A DNA stretch of 38,387 nt from Dehalococcoidia bacterium (GCA_035310145.1 DATGEL010000008.1:1-38387), one strand, 5' to 3'. Positions 24,795-33,438 are shown, numbered from the stretch's first letter. Notes: a model not told the origin generated them from the sequence alone. Made by a program: numbers and translations.

Positions 24795-25481
24795 ATGGCC
24801 GTCGAGCACCCGCCGGAGCTGCTGCGCGAGTTGGCCGGCATCACCACGCCCACGATTGCCAACGCGATCGAGCTGTTCAATCTGCGGCCGCGCGAGGCCG
24901 GCTTCGCCAGCGGCGCGATTCGCTGCATCTTTCCGGCCTTGCCAACGGTCGTCGGTTATGCCTGCACGGCGACGATGAAGGCGGCCAGCCCGCCCGGCGA
25001 CCGTCGCGCCGGCCGCGGCGAGATGTGGCAGCACATCCTCTCCGTACCCGCCCCACGCATCATCGTCGTGCAGGACGAGGACGAGCCGCCGGCGGTGGGC
25101 TCGCTCTGGGGCGAGGTCAACGGCAGCGTGCACAAGGCGCTGGGCGCCGTGGCCGTCGTCACCGACGGCGGCATCCGCGACATCGACGAGCTTGAGGCGA
25201 TGGGCATGCAGATGTTCGCCCGCGAGGTGATCGTCTCACACGCTAACGTGCATCTCACCAGCGTGGGCAAGCCGGTCACGGTTGGCGGCCTCACGGTCCA
25301 TCCCGGCGACCTGCTGCACGGCGACAAGCACGGTGTGATGCTGGTCCCGCACGAGATCGCCGGACAAATTCCGGAGGCAGTGCGCCGCATCGAGGCGTTC
25401 GAGCGGCCGATCATCGACCTCTGCCGCTCGCCCGAGTTCAGCGTGGAAGCGCTCGATGCGCTCTTCCAAAGGCGGATGTAG
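24795..25481 (+). CDS. RraA/HMG-aldolase family protein
   Basis: 228 residues of the RraA fold, a family of 4-hydroxy-4-methyl-2-oxoglutarate or oxaloacetate-type aldolases and decarboxylases, and RNase E regulators in E. coli. GSLWGEVNGSVHKALGAVAV and TDGGIRDIDELEAMGMQMF are the conserved core, with the GxxxD metal/substrate site; HPGDLLHGDKHGVMLVP is the end of the family. Start 24795 has AGGGAG 7 bases upstream; ATG 24780 would add five residues. Its neighbour, a malate/lactate dehydrogenase-type enzyme, suggests a joint role in hydroxy-/oxo-acid metabolism (inference). Confidence 0.88.
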   Translation: MAVEHPPELLRELAGITTPTIANAIELFNLRPREAGFASGAIRCIFPALPTVVGYACTATMKAASPPGDRRAGRGEMWQHILSVPAPRIIVVQDEDEPPAVGSLWGEVNGSVHKALGAVAVVTDGGIRDIDELEAMGMQMFAREVIVSHANVHLTSVGKPVTVGGLTVHPGDLLHGDKHGVMLVPHEIAGQIPEAVRRIEAFERPIIDLCRSPEFSVEALDALFQRRM

Positions 25482-25529
25482 GCTCGGTTCGCCTGCACGG
25501 CGCAAACGGCAGGCGCGGGAGCAGGGCAG

Positions 25530-26621
25530 ATGGGTACGACCACCCGGTTCAGCGCGCAGACGCTGATCGACTTCACGGCCGCGGTGCTGGCCCGCGTGGG
25601 TCTGAGCGAGGAGGACGCGCGGCGCGGCGCCGAGATCCTCGTCGACGCCGACCTGATGGGGATCGACTCCCACGGCATCGCGCATCTGAACGCGCACCGC
25701 GGCTACGCGCCGGGCATCAAGGCCGGCCTGGTCAACCCGCGGCCGCGGATCCGCGCCGAACGTGAGACGGCAGCGACCGCCCTGCTCGACGGCGACCGCG
25801 GCTTCGGCCTGACCGTAGGCCACTTCGCCATGCGCCTGGCGATGGAGAAAGCGCGGATGGCCGGGTGCGGTATGGTCACGGTGCGCAACAGCCGCCACTT
25901 CGGCGCCGCCGGCTACTATGCGCTGATGGCTACGCATGAGGACATGATCGGCATGGCGATGACCAACGCCGCGCCGTGGATGGTGCCGACGAACGCGAAG
26001 AGCAAGATGATCGGGACCAACCCGATCGCCGTGGCCGCGCCGGCGGGAAGTGAGCAGCCCTTCCTCTGCGACCTGGCGACGACCGCCGTGGCGATGGGCA
26101 AGCTCGAGATCGCCGAGCGCGAGGGCAAGCCGATTCCGGCGGGCTGGGCGCTGGACGAGAACGCGCAGAGCACCGTTGACATTGCCCGCGTGCGGCGCGG
26201 CGGCGGCCTGACGCCGCTCGGCTCGGACGGGGCGACCAGCTCGTACAAGGGCTACGCGCTGGGCCAGGTGGTCGACCTCTTCTGCGGCGTGCTCTCGGGC
26301 GCCGGCTTCAGCATAATTCTCGAACGCGGCGCCTCGGCCGCGGGCCACTTCTTCGGCGCCTGGCGCGTGGATGCCTTCCGCGACCCGGCCGAGTTCAAGG
26401 CGATGGTCGACGAGATGCAGCGCACGTTTCGTACGGCAGAGCCTGCGCCGGGCGCCGAGCGTGTGTTGCTTCCTGGCCAGCGCGAGTTCGAGGCCCGCGC
26501 CGAGCGCACCGCGCAGGGCATCCCGCTGCACGAATCGGTCGTGAGGACGCTTGTCGACCTTGCGGCAGAACTCGGGATTGCGGCGCCGGCGCCGCTGGCC
26601 CCACAGCCGGCGCCGGCGTAG
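25530..26621 (+). CDS. Malate/L-lactate dehydrogenase-type (Ldh2) oxidoreductase
   Basis: 363 residues, the usual size of the LDH2/MDH2 family (NAD(P)-dependent dehydrogenases of 2-hydroxy acids or ureidoglycolate, unrelated to Rossmann LDHs). MGIDSHGIAHL (43-53) holds the catalytic His48; the family commonly has Arg where this protein has His52. VTVRNSRHFGAAGYYALMAT and NAKSKMIGTNPIAVAAP are the nucleotide and substrate parts. GGAGCAGGGCAG precedes the ATG. It follows the RraA gene by 48 bases, in the same operon. Substrate unknown. Confidence 0.9.
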   Translation: MGTTTRFSAQTLIDFTAAVLARVGLSEEDARRGAEILVDADLMGIDSHGIAHLNAHRGYAPGIKAGLVNPRPRIRAERETAATALLDGDRGFGLTVGHFAMRLAMEKARMAGCGMVTVRNSRHFGAAGYYALMATHEDMIGMAMTNAAPWMVPTNAKSKMIGTNPIAVAAPAGSEQPFLCDLATTAVAMGKLEIAEREGKPIPAGWALDENAQSTVDIARVRRGGGLTPLGSDGATSSYKGYALGQVVDLFCGVLSGAGFSIILERGASAAGHFFGAWRVDAFRDPAEFKAMVDEMQRTFRTAEPAPGAERVLLPGQREFEARAERTAQGIPLHESVVRTLVDLAAELGIAAPAPLAPQPAPA

Positions 26622-26649
26622 ACGGCCGTCGGCCCTCATCCTCTCGTCT

Positions 26650-26776
26650 CTCCTTCTCTCAATCCTGGGAGAAGGAGACGATCCGGCGTCGCGCGTTCCG
26701 ACCAGCCTGCGGCTAACCCGACACGGTCCGATGCCAGCACCGCCCGATCGCCCCTCGCCCAGGATTGGGAGAGGGG
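26650..26776. repeat. Palindromic intergenic repeat, copy C (two hairpins)
   Basis: Two hairpins sit between convergent genes: arms 26650-26661/26666-26677 (CTCCTTCTCTCA / TGGGAGAAGGAG, one mismatch, loop ATCC) and arms 26751-26761/26766-26776 (one mismatch, loop GGAT). The spacer has GATCCGGCG and a CGGCTAACCCGAC that is the inverse of the flank of copy B. The pair looks like a repeat element with inverted ends, and could also terminate transcription from both sides. Confidence 0.75.
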
Positions 26777-26809
26777 ACGGGGGTGAGGGCCGAAAGCCGC
26801 GGCCGGCCG

Positions 26810-27967
26810 TCAGTTGCCGAGCTGGGCGCGGATCGCCGTCAACTCGTCCATGAAGGCGTCGCACTCGACCTCGGTGTTGTAGAAGTGCGGCGACACGCGG
26901 ATACCGGCGCCCGGCCGGTAATCGATGATGAAGCGCCGCCGGATCAGTTCCTGCGAAACGGCCTCGGCGTTGGGGAAGTCGATCGTGACGTGGCCGCCGC
27001 GCCGCGCGTCCACGGTTGGCGTGTTCACGGTCAGCCCCAGATCCTCGGCGCGGGCGATCAGGCGCGCGGTGAGCTGTAGCGATCGGGCACGGATGCGCTC
27101 CACGCCGACCTCGCTGACGATCCGATAGCCCTCGCGCGCCGCGTAGAGGGCGGGAATGCCCGGGGTGCCGCCCATGAAGCGCTCGATCCCCGGCGCATAC
27201 TCCAGCTCGCCCATGTCAAAGGCGAAGGGCCGCGCGTGCGAGAACCAGCCGGCCTCGCGCGGGCGCAGCCGCTCGACCAGATCGGGGCGCACGTAGAGAT
27301 AGCCCGCGCCCGGACCGCCGCACAGCCACTTCACCGAACCGCCCACGACGAAGTCGACGCCCAGCGCGGTCACGTCGAAGGGCACCGCCCCCGTCGCCTG
27401 GTACGAGTCGAGCAGGACAGAGGCGCCGTGCCGATGCGCCTTCTGCACCACCGCGGCCACGTCGATCAGCTCGCTGCTGCGGAAGGCGACGTGCGAGATC
27501 GGCACGATTAGCGTGTGATCGTCGATCGCCGACAGCAGGCGCTCAAGCGGAACCACAAGTTGGTCATCCGTGCCGATGTACTGGACTTCCGCGCCGAGAC
27601 GGCGTTGCTGCTCCCAGAAGTAGTGCATCGTCGGAAACTCGGAGTCGGCGTAGACGACCTTGCGCCGCGGCCCATCGTAGTCGAAGCACGAGGCGACGAC
27701 GCTGACCAGCGTGCTCACGTTCTGGTGCATGATCACGCTGCCGGACGGGGCGCCGATCAGGCCGGCGATCAGGTTGCCCGTCTCGCGCACCAGCGGCAGC
27801 CAGCTATTCCAGGCGACGACGCCCTCGTGCTCCCACAAGTCGGCGTAGGTTGCGAGGCCGTCGCGCACGCTGGCGGGCATGGCGCCGAGCGAATTGTTGA
27901 TCAGGTAGACCGAGGTCTTGAGGATGGGGAAGCGCTCCCGCCAGCGCAGCAGATCGTTGTCGCTCAT
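26810..27967 (-). CDS. Class V aminotransferase fold enzyme, kynureninase-like
   Basis: 385 residues of the PLP fold-type I class V group. SVYLINNSLGAMPASVRDGL starts the domain; VLLDSYQATGAVPFD and FVVGGSVKWLCGGPGAGYLY hold the PLP Asp and the Schiff-base Lys (about 230), with the KWLCGGPG form typical of kynureninases and related lyases. The end, IDYRPGAGIRVSPHFYNTEV, is family-like. GGAGGTGA lies 7 bases before the ATG and an extended -10 box lies upstream, so it may be its own transcription unit. It could cleave kynurenine or a cysteine-like substrate; the sequence does not decide. Confidence 0.85.
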   Translation of the reverse strand: MSDNDLLRWRERFPILKTSVYLINNSLGAMPASVRDGLATYADLWEHEGVVAWNSWLPLVRETGNLIAGLIGAPSGSVIMHQNVSTLVSVVASCFDYDGPRRKVVYADSEFPTMHYFWEQQRRLGAEVQYIGTDDQLVVPLERLLSAIDDHTLIVPISHVAFRSSELIDVAAVVQKAHRHGASVLLDSYQATGAVPFDVTALGVDFVVGGSVKWLCGGPGAGYLYVRPDLVERLRPREAGWFSHARPFAFDMGELEYAPGIERFMGGTPGIPALYAAREGYRIVSEVGVERIRARSLQLTARLIARAEDLGLTVNTPTVDARRGGHVTIDFPNAEAVSQELIRRRFIIDYRPGAGIRVSPHFYNTEVECDAFMDELTAIRAQLGN

Positions 27968-28008
27968 GCCCTCACCTCCGTCCGGCGCGCCCGGCCTCCA
28001 CCCACTGC

Positions 28009-28017
28009 ACGATACCA
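28009..28017 (-). promoter_or_regulatory. Extended -10 box before the kynureninase-like gene
   Basis: TGG-TATCGT on the minus strand (-10 at 28014-28009) lies about 42 bases upstream of the ATG, with no good -35. It suggests a separate promoter in the 133-base gap after the SelA-like gene. Confidence 0.35.
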
Positions 28018-28100
28018 GGCGCTGCCCCCTCAGCCGATCGAGAGCGTCAGGCGGTTGCGCTGCGCTCCGGCTTCGTTCCTTCTCGATTCAACGTCGTGTC

Positions 28101-29213
28101 TCAGCCGGCGGCATCCGTCGCCCCGCCCAGCTCCGCCAGCCGCCGGCCGATCAGCTCTGCCTCGTCGGCCGAGACGGCACGCGGGTCGATGAGCACCACG
28201 CCTTCGTCGAGATGGTGATTGCGCGTGCGGATCGGCGGCGTGCCCGCGGCGAGGGCGGCGGCCAGCGACCGCGCTCGTTCCGGCGTGCAAACCAGCGCCA
28301 GGCGTTCGATCGGCCGGCCGGCTTCGTCCGGCACGACGCGCAGCTCAATGCCGGGCAGCACGCCGGCCGGCGCACGGATGGCGGCGATCACTCCGGCCTG
28401 CCGCTCTCGCTCCTCGGCCATATTGCGACACAGATACTCGCGGAGCGCGGCCACCAGGCCGAGCATGTCCTCCTTGCCCACCTTCATCGGCCGCGCCACC
28501 CCGGCGAACTGGGCATCCGCAGCCGCAACCAGATCCGCTCGCCCGAGCAGCACGCCGCTGGTTGGACCCTCGAACGCCTTGCCGCCGCTGTACGCCACCA
28601 GGTCGGCGCCGGCGGCGAGGTAGCGGCGCAGATCCTCCTCCGCGGCCGCATCGACGACCACCGGCACGTCGCGCGCATGGCAGATCTCCAGCCAGGCCGC
28701 GAGCGGCAGCCCGTTCACCTGCGCGCAGTGGTGCGAGACCACGAACATCGCGCAGGCGACGCCTCCCGCCTCGATCGCCGCCTCCAGATCGCGCGGCCGC
28801 ACGTTGTTGACCGTGCCCACCGGGACCGGCCGGCCACCGCCGAGACGGATCATCTGCTCGATCGGGGCGCCGAAGTCGACCAGGTGGCCCGGCTGGATCG
28901 GCACGCGGTTGGACAGGCCGCGGCTGTGCGGCAGGCGGGCGATGGCGGCGCTGTCCGTGCCGGCGATGCAGCCCGCCACGGCCATCACCAGGCCCGCGCT
29001 GGCGCCGGCCGTAACCGTCCCGGCCTCGGCGCCGGCGAGCCGCGCGATCTCGGCGCCCGCCGCGTGACGCAGCGCGGCCAGGTCGACATGTGTTCGCGCC
29101 GCTTCGGCCATCGCCGCGATCGCCGCCTCGCCCAGGGCGCTGCCGCCGAGCGCCGTCAGCCTGCCGGCGGCATTGATCACGGGCGAGACATGCAAGTCGT
29201 CCAGCAGCCCCAT
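28101..29213 (-). CDS. SelA-like PLP enzyme (DgaE-type ammonia-lyase family)
   Basis: 370 residues. VINAAGRLTALGGSALGEAA at the start, HHCAQVNGLPLAAWLEICHA in the middle and the PLP site YSGGKAFEGPTSGVLLG (Lys about 218) fit the SelA-like group that includes DgaE, the D-glucosaminate-6-phosphate ammonia-lyase. It is shorter than true SelA (about 450 residues) and lacks SelA's extra N-terminal part, so it is not a convincing selenium transferase. It lies 21 bases after the SDR gene, downstream of a kinase and deacetylase, which fits a sugar-acid ammonia-lyase role. AAGGAG is 9 bases before the ATG. Confidence 0.85.
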   Translation of the reverse strand: MGLLDDLHVSPVINAAGRLTALGGSALGEAAIAAMAEAARTHVDLAALRHAAGAEIARLAGAEAGTVTAGASAGLVMAVAGCIAGTDSAAIARLPHSRGLSNRVPIQPGHLVDFGAPIEQMIRLGGGRPVPVGTVNNVRPRDLEAAIEAGGVACAMFVVSHHCAQVNGLPLAAWLEICHARDVPVVVDAAAEEDLRRYLAAGADLVAYSGGKAFEGPTSGVLLGRADLVAAADAQFAGVARPMKVGKEDMLGLVAALREYLCRNMAEERERQAGVIAAIRAPAGVLPGIELRVVPDEAGRPIERLALVCTPERARSLAAALAAGTPPIRTRNHHLDEGVVLIDPRAVSADEAELIGRRLAELGGATDAAG

Positions 29214-29234
29214 CGCCGGCGCTCCTTCGCGGCG

Positions 29235-30077
29235 TCAGGCCGAACGGCCGCCGTCCACCATCAAGACGGCGCCGGTCACGTAGCGTGCCTCGTCGCTGGC
29301 GAGGTAGACGGCGGCCAGGGCCACGTCCCGCGGCTCGCCGCGGCGGCGCAGCGGCGCCGAGCCCTCGAGCAGTGCGGCCCGCGCGGCCGGATCGTCGCGC
29401 AGGCGAACGAGGCGGGCCGCTTGCTCCGGCGACGCGCCGTCAAGCATCGCGGCGAACGCCGCGGGCTCCTCAAGCGCCGCCGCGATCTGCACGGTGCGCT
29501 CCGTGGCGATGGCGCCCGGGCAAATGCAGTTGCAGCGTACGCCGCCCGCGGCGTAGTCGAGCGCGATGCATTTGGTCAGGTGAATCACGCCCGCCTTCGC
29601 CGTGGCGTAGCCCGCGGCGCCGGCACGGGCGCTGACACCGCGCGTGGAGCCGATGTTGATGATGCTGCCGCTGCCACGGGTGAGCAGGTGCGGCAGCACC
29701 GCCCGCGACATCGCGAAGACCGACGTGAGCGTCACCTCCAAACAGCGGTTCCAGCTCTCGCGCGAGAGGCCGAGGATATCCGCCTGTCCGCCGCCACCGC
29801 CGACATTGTTCACCAGCACGTCGATGGCGCCGAAGGCCGCGAGCGCTTCCGCGACCGTCCGCTCCACCACGTCCGGCGCGGTGATGTCGCCGGCGACGCC
29901 CACGCAGGCGCCGCCGGCGGCGCGGATCTCTGCTTCCACCCGCGCCACGGCCTCGGGCTGCAGATCGAGGATCGCCACGCGCGCGCCGGCTTCGGCCATC
30001 GCCAGCGCCGTGGCGCGGCCGATGCCGTTGCCGCCGCCCGTAACGATCGCCGTCTTTCCTGCCAGTCGCTGCGTCAC
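29235..30077 (-). CDS. SDR-family oxidoreductase
   Basis: 280 residues, classical short-chain dehydrogenase. TAIVTGGGNGIGRATALAMA is the TGxxxGxG cofactor site, VNNVGGGGG the NAG-like motif, IINIGSTRG the catalytic Ser and YATAKAGVIHL the YxxxK pair; YVTGAVLMVDGGRSA is the usual ending. It reduces or oxidises a hydroxyl with NAD(P). I chose the GTG at 30077 because it has GGCGGA upstream and does not overlap the kinase; an in-frame start at 30176 would overlap it by 83 bases. An insertion of about 25 residues around 205-230 (MLDGASPEQAARLVRLRDDP) is longer than usual. Confidence 0.9.
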   Translation of the reverse strand: MTQRLAGKTAIVTGGGNGIGRATALAMAEAGARVAILDLQPEAVARVEAEIRAAGGACVGVAGDITAPDVVERTVAEALAAFGAIDVLVNNVGGGGGQADILGLSRESWNRCLEVTLTSVFAMSRAVLPHLLTRGSGSIINIGSTRGVSARAGAAGYATAKAGVIHLTKCIALDYAAGGVRCNCICPGAIATERTVQIAAALEEPAAFAAMLDGASPEQAARLVRLRDDPAARAALLEGSAPLRRRGEPRDVALAAVYLASDEARYVTGAVLMVDGGRSA

Positions 30078-30093
30078 GCTTCCGCCCAGCCGA

Positions 30094-31092
30094 TCAGCCC
30101 GCACACACCAGCGCCGCCAGCTCCGCAGCCTGGGCTGATTCAGCAACGGAATCGGCGAAGGCCCGCTCGTGCGCATCGTTCCAGTCGAGCGTGGCGCAAC
30201 GGAAGGCGAGACGCAATGCGCCGTAGACCGGCTCGAAGCGCGGGCGCACGGGCAGGGCGCCGGGCGCGACCGCCTGCACCGCCGTCAGCAGCGGCTCGAT
30301 CAGCGCACGGCCGGCGCGAAAGGCGCCGCCGCACAGCGCCAGGGTGAAGTCCTCGGCGCCGAGTCCCGTTGCGGCGAGACAGGTCAGCACGCCGCGTGCC
30401 AGCGCCTCGGCGGCGTCGCGCAGCAGCGCGCGGGCGGCCTCGTCCACGTCGGCCAAGGGGGCGACCAACGGCGCGAGGCGGGCGATCTGCTCGCGTGGCA
30501 GGTTTTCTTCGTAGATGCGGCGGCTCACGGCGCGGAACGAATCCACGCCGAAGTGCGCGAGCACCGCTTCGCGCAGCGCGGTTTGCGGCCCGCGGCCGTC
30601 CTCGGCGCGGGCGACAGCGATCAGGGCGCGGCGGGCGATGTCGTAGGCGCTGCCCTCGTCGCCAAACAGCGTTCCCCAGCCGTCGCAGCGGTGCGCGCGG
30701 CCATCGTGCCCGCGGGCGTACTCGAAGCTGCCGGTGCCGGCCAGCACCAGCGCGCCGAACTCTGCGCCGGCGCTGGCGAGGCAAGCGTCGGCCTCCGGTG
30801 CGAGGCGATACGCGGCGCACCGGACCACTCGCCTGACCGCTTCCTCCAGAAACGTCGGGCGCACCGGTCCGCTGCACAGCGCGACATCGACCGCCGGTTC
30901 GCCCGCGCCCGCAACACCCGCGCGGCGCAGCGCTGCCTCGATGGCGCCGCCGATCGCCGCGCCGGCCGCCTCGGGCGAGACGAAGCTGAGGTTTGATGGC
31001 CCGCCGCTGCCCCAGCCGCGCACACGCCCGAGTTCGTCCGCGATTAGGCAGACCGTCTTGCTGCCGCCGCCGTCCAGCGCGAGCAACCGCAT
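30094..31092 (-). CDS. BadF/BcrA-type ATPase, N-acetylglucosamine kinase-like
   Basis: 332 residues of the ASKHA fold. LLALDGGGSKTVCLIADELG (phosphate 1), LVLAGTGSFEYARG (phosphate 2) and DGWGTLFGDEGSAYDIARRA (the GDEGS block) match GlcNAc-kinase-like BadF proteins. Such proteins phosphorylate hexosamines in many bacteria; others activate radical dehydratases, but those carry two cysteines for a 4Fe-4S cluster, a pattern not apparent here. The start overlaps the deacetylase stop by one base (TGATG), so they are translationally coupled. It likely phosphorylates the product of the deacetylase. Confidence 0.88.
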   Translation of the reverse strand: MRLLALDGGGSKTVCLIADELGRVRGWGSGGPSNLSFVSPEAAGAAIGGAIEAALRRAGVAGAGEPAVDVALCSGPVRPTFLEEAVRRVVRCAAYRLAPEADACLASAGAEFGALVLAGTGSFEYARGHDGRAHRCDGWGTLFGDEGSAYDIARRALIAVARAEDGRGPQTALREAVLAHFGVDSFRAVSRRIYEENLPREQIARLAPLVAPLADVDEAARALLRDAAEALARGVLTCLAATGLGAEDFTLALCGGAFRAGRALIEPLLTAVQAVAPGALPVRPRFEPVYGALRLAFRCATLDWNDAHERAFADSVAESAQAAELAALVCAG

Positions 31093-32288
31093 CAGCCAAG
31101 CTCTTCAGGGACGAGCTGCATGCCGTGGGCGCCGCGCGTCGCTTCGTGCACGACGCCGCCTACGATCGCGTAGCGGGGAACTATTAGCCGGTCGATCGTC
31201 CACGCAGTGCGGTAGCTGTCCTGCACGCGCACGGCACGCTCCCCGATCTGGAAGACGGTGAGGTTGGCCGGGGCGCTGGGCGACACGCGGGTGATCAGGT
31301 CGTCGAGGCCGAACGTCTTCGCCGGCGCCAGGCTTGCGGCAGCAACGATGCCGAAGAGGTCCATGCTCTCGTTGCCGACACTCTGCGCCAGGTTCAGCAG
31401 CTTGCTCATCGTCAGGGCAAGGCTGTAGACGGGACCATCGCTGTTGCCGCGATGCAGGTCGGTGCTGACATGCCCAAGCGGCAGGCGCTGTGCGAGCCAA
31501 TGCCTGGCCACGTCGTGCGAGAATGAGCCGGAACCGTGGCCAACGTCGAGAACGACGCCCCGATCGATCGCCGCGCGAACGGCGGCGATTGGCGCGTTGC
31601 CGACGCGATCAAGCGGCCCGCCCGCCTTGCCGTGGAAGCAGTGCGTGATCACGTCGCCGGCCTCGAACAGGCGGCAGACCTCGTCCAGCGTCGGCGGCGC
31701 GTTGCCCACGTGCGCCATCAGCGGCACGCCCGCTTCCGCGGCAGCCTTCTTCGCCAGCACCACCGGCATGATGCCCAGCGCCCCGACCGCGCTGGCGCTG
31801 GCCCGTACCTTCATGCCCTTGATCCAGCCACGGTTGGCGTCGATCGTCTTCACGGCGTCGTCGACGTTGAGCCAGCCCACGATCTCCGACTCGCCGGGCA
31901 TGTGCATGTTGCCATGGCGGGAGATGTGCAGCAGGCCGAAGACCAGCGTCTTCGCCGGCTTCACCACGTACTCGTAAAAGGCTGCCGCGTTCGCCGCGCC
32001 GAAGGAACCTGCATCAAGCACGGCCACCACGCCCTGCTCGACGCCGATGCTGTCCGCGTCCAGGCAGCTCGGCTTGAACAGATTGAAGACGTGGGTGTGC
32101 GTATCGATCCAGCCGGGGCCCGTGATCAGGCCGCCGACGTCGATCTCCTGCGCGGCGGCGCCGGGCAGCCGTTCCTGCACGGCGGCCACGCGACCGCCGC
32201 GGATGGCCACATCGGCGGCGAACGTGCGCCGCGCGATCGGGTCGATCACCTCGCCGCCGCGCAGGATCAGGTCGAACACTTCTGGCAT
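31092..32288 (-). CDS. Amidohydrolase/deacetylase family metallohydrolase
   Basis: 398 residues. GPGWIDTHTHVF is the HxH metal site; GMKVRAS carries the probable carbamylated Lys; LMAHVGNAP and ITHCFHGKAG hold the next His ligands; VSTDLHRGNS has the catalytic Asp. This order is the amidohydrolase/deacetylase subfamily known from Atu3266 and EF0837, often found beside DgaE-type genes. It should remove an acyl group or open a ring in a small molecule. Start 32288 follows a GGAAGGCGG stretch; 32330 in the same frame would add only unconserved residues. First gene of the operon, with promoter 32353-32377. Confidence 0.88.
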   Translation of the reverse strand: MPEVFDLILRGGEVIDPIARRTFAADVAIRGGRVAAVQERLPGAAAQEIDVGGLITGPGWIDTHTHVFNLFKPSCLDADSIGVEQGVVAVLDAGSFGAANAAAFYEYVVKPAKTLVFGLLHISRHGNMHMPGESEIVGWLNVDDAVKTIDANRGWIKGMKVRASASAVGALGIMPVVLAKKAAAEAGVPLMAHVGNAPPTLDEVCRLFEAGDVITHCFHGKAGGPLDRVGNAPIAAVRAAIDRGVVLDVGHGSGSFSHDVARHWLAQRLPLGHVSTDLHRGNSDGPVYSLALTMSKLLNLAQSVGNESMDLFGIVAAASLAPAKTFGLDDLITRVSPSAPANLTVFQIGERAVRVQDSYRTAWTIDRLIVPRYAIVGGVVHEATRGAHGMQLVPEELG

Positions 32289-32321
32289 CGCCGCGGCGCC
32301 GCCTTCCGTCGCGCCGACTGC

Positions 32322-32377
32322 TTGACGCACTCGGCGCGGCCGCCCGTAGAATAGCGGGGCTTTGTCGCCGGCGGCAA
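32322..32377. promoter_or_regulatory. Divergent promoters sharing one -10 box
   Basis: Plus: TTGACG (32322-32327), 19 bases, TAGAAT (32347-32352), for the crotonase gene. Minus: TTGCCG (32377-32372), 18 bases, TATTCT (32353-32348), for the deacetylase operon. The seven bases TAGAATA serve as -10 on both strands, so polymerase probably cannot occupy both. Confidence 0.55.
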
Positions 32378-32437
32378 CGCCGCGCCCCCGCCGTCAAATG
32401 AGTTTCTTTCACACCCCGCACGCAGGAAGGTGGGACC

Positions 32438-33313
32438 ATGCGCAGCGGCGACTACGTGGGCTTCAACGTCGAGCTGAGCGATGCGGGCATCGCCACGCTG
32501 ACGTTCAACACGCCGGAGCGGCTTAACGGCCTCAATCAGTTGATCAAGCGCGAGTTGGTCGAGTTCGTGCAGCAGGCGCAAATGGACCAGGACGTGCGCG
32601 TGCTCGTGATCACCGGCAGCGGCCGCGCATTCTGCGCCGGCGACGACATCAGCGGCCGGCATATGCGCGTGCCGGATGGTGTTACGCCGGCCATGCAGCC
32701 GATCGGCCACGGCCACGGCAACCCGATCGGAACGTACGAGGGGCTGCGCATGCTCTCGCAGTCGCTGAACCTGGCCGTGCGCAACCTGGACAAGCCGACG
32801 GTCGCGGCGATCAACGGCGTCGCGATTCAAACCGGCCTCTCGCTGGCACTGGCCTGCGACTTCCGCCTTGCCGCGGAAGAGGCGCGGCTGGGCAGCGCCA
32901 CGCTGCGTTTCGGCCTGCTGCCGGACGAGGGCGGCCAGTGGCTGCTCGTACAGCACATCGGTGTGGCACGCACGCTGGACTTCCTGCTGCGCAGCCGCAT
33001 CGTCGGCGCAGCGGAGGCGCTGCAACTCGGCCTGGTGCACGAGGTCGTGCCGGGCGAGCAACTGGCGCCGCGGGCGCGTGCGCTGGCGACCGAGCTGGCC
33101 AACGGCCCGCAGGTGGCGATGCGGCTGCTCAAGCGCTCGGTCTACAACGCCGCCGAGCTGGACTTCGTGCACGCCCTGGACGAGATCGCCAGCAAGACGG
33201 CGATCACGGACCATCATCCCGACGCACGCGAGGGCGGCGCTGCCTTCCGCGAGAAACGCGCGGCCCGCTTCAACCAGGATCCGACCCACGAATCGCGCGC
33301 CGAGCCGGTGTAG
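32438..33313 (+). CDS. Enoyl-CoA hydratase/isomerase (crotonase) family protein
   Basis: 291 residues. The oxyanion hole parts are GSGRAFCAGDDISG (61-73) and INGVAIQTGLSLALACDFRL (125-144). By hand alignment the two glutamates of classical hydratases (Glu144 and Glu164 in rat crotonase) fall on Ser135 and Thr155, while LLPDEGG (160-166) keeps an acidic pair after Pro as in some isomerase-type crotonases. It may be an isomerase or another crotonase activity rather than a hydratase. The HGHGNP insertion (91-96) is unusual. AGGAAGGTGGG precedes the ATG. Downstream 33314-33438 shows nothing. Confidence 0.9.
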   Translation: MRSGDYVGFNVELSDAGIATLTFNTPERLNGLNQLIKRELVEFVQQAQMDQDVRVLVITGSGRAFCAGDDISGRHMRVPDGVTPAMQPIGHGHGNPIGTYEGLRMLSQSLNLAVRNLDKPTVAAINGVAIQTGLSLALACDFRLAAEEARLGSATLRFGLLPDEGGQWLLVQHIGVARTLDFLLRSRIVGAAEALQLGLVHEVVPGEQLAPRARALATELANGPQVAMRLLKRSVYNAAELDFVHALDEIASKTAITDHHPDAREGGAAFREKRAARFNQDPTHESRAEPV

Positions 33314-33438
33314 CGGGTTGCCTCATCCCCTGGCGCCCACTCGGGGCTTCATAAGCTTGCGCTGCCAGTTCTAGCCTGGTTGGCGGATCGGCGAACGCTG
33401 CGGCCGGCCTTTGTTCCGTGCGGCGCTGCTCCCCCTCG

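Noticed and set aside
28101-29213. True selA (selenium transferase)
   Set aside because: It is too short, lacks the SelA N-terminal part, and its operon fits a DgaE-type lyase.
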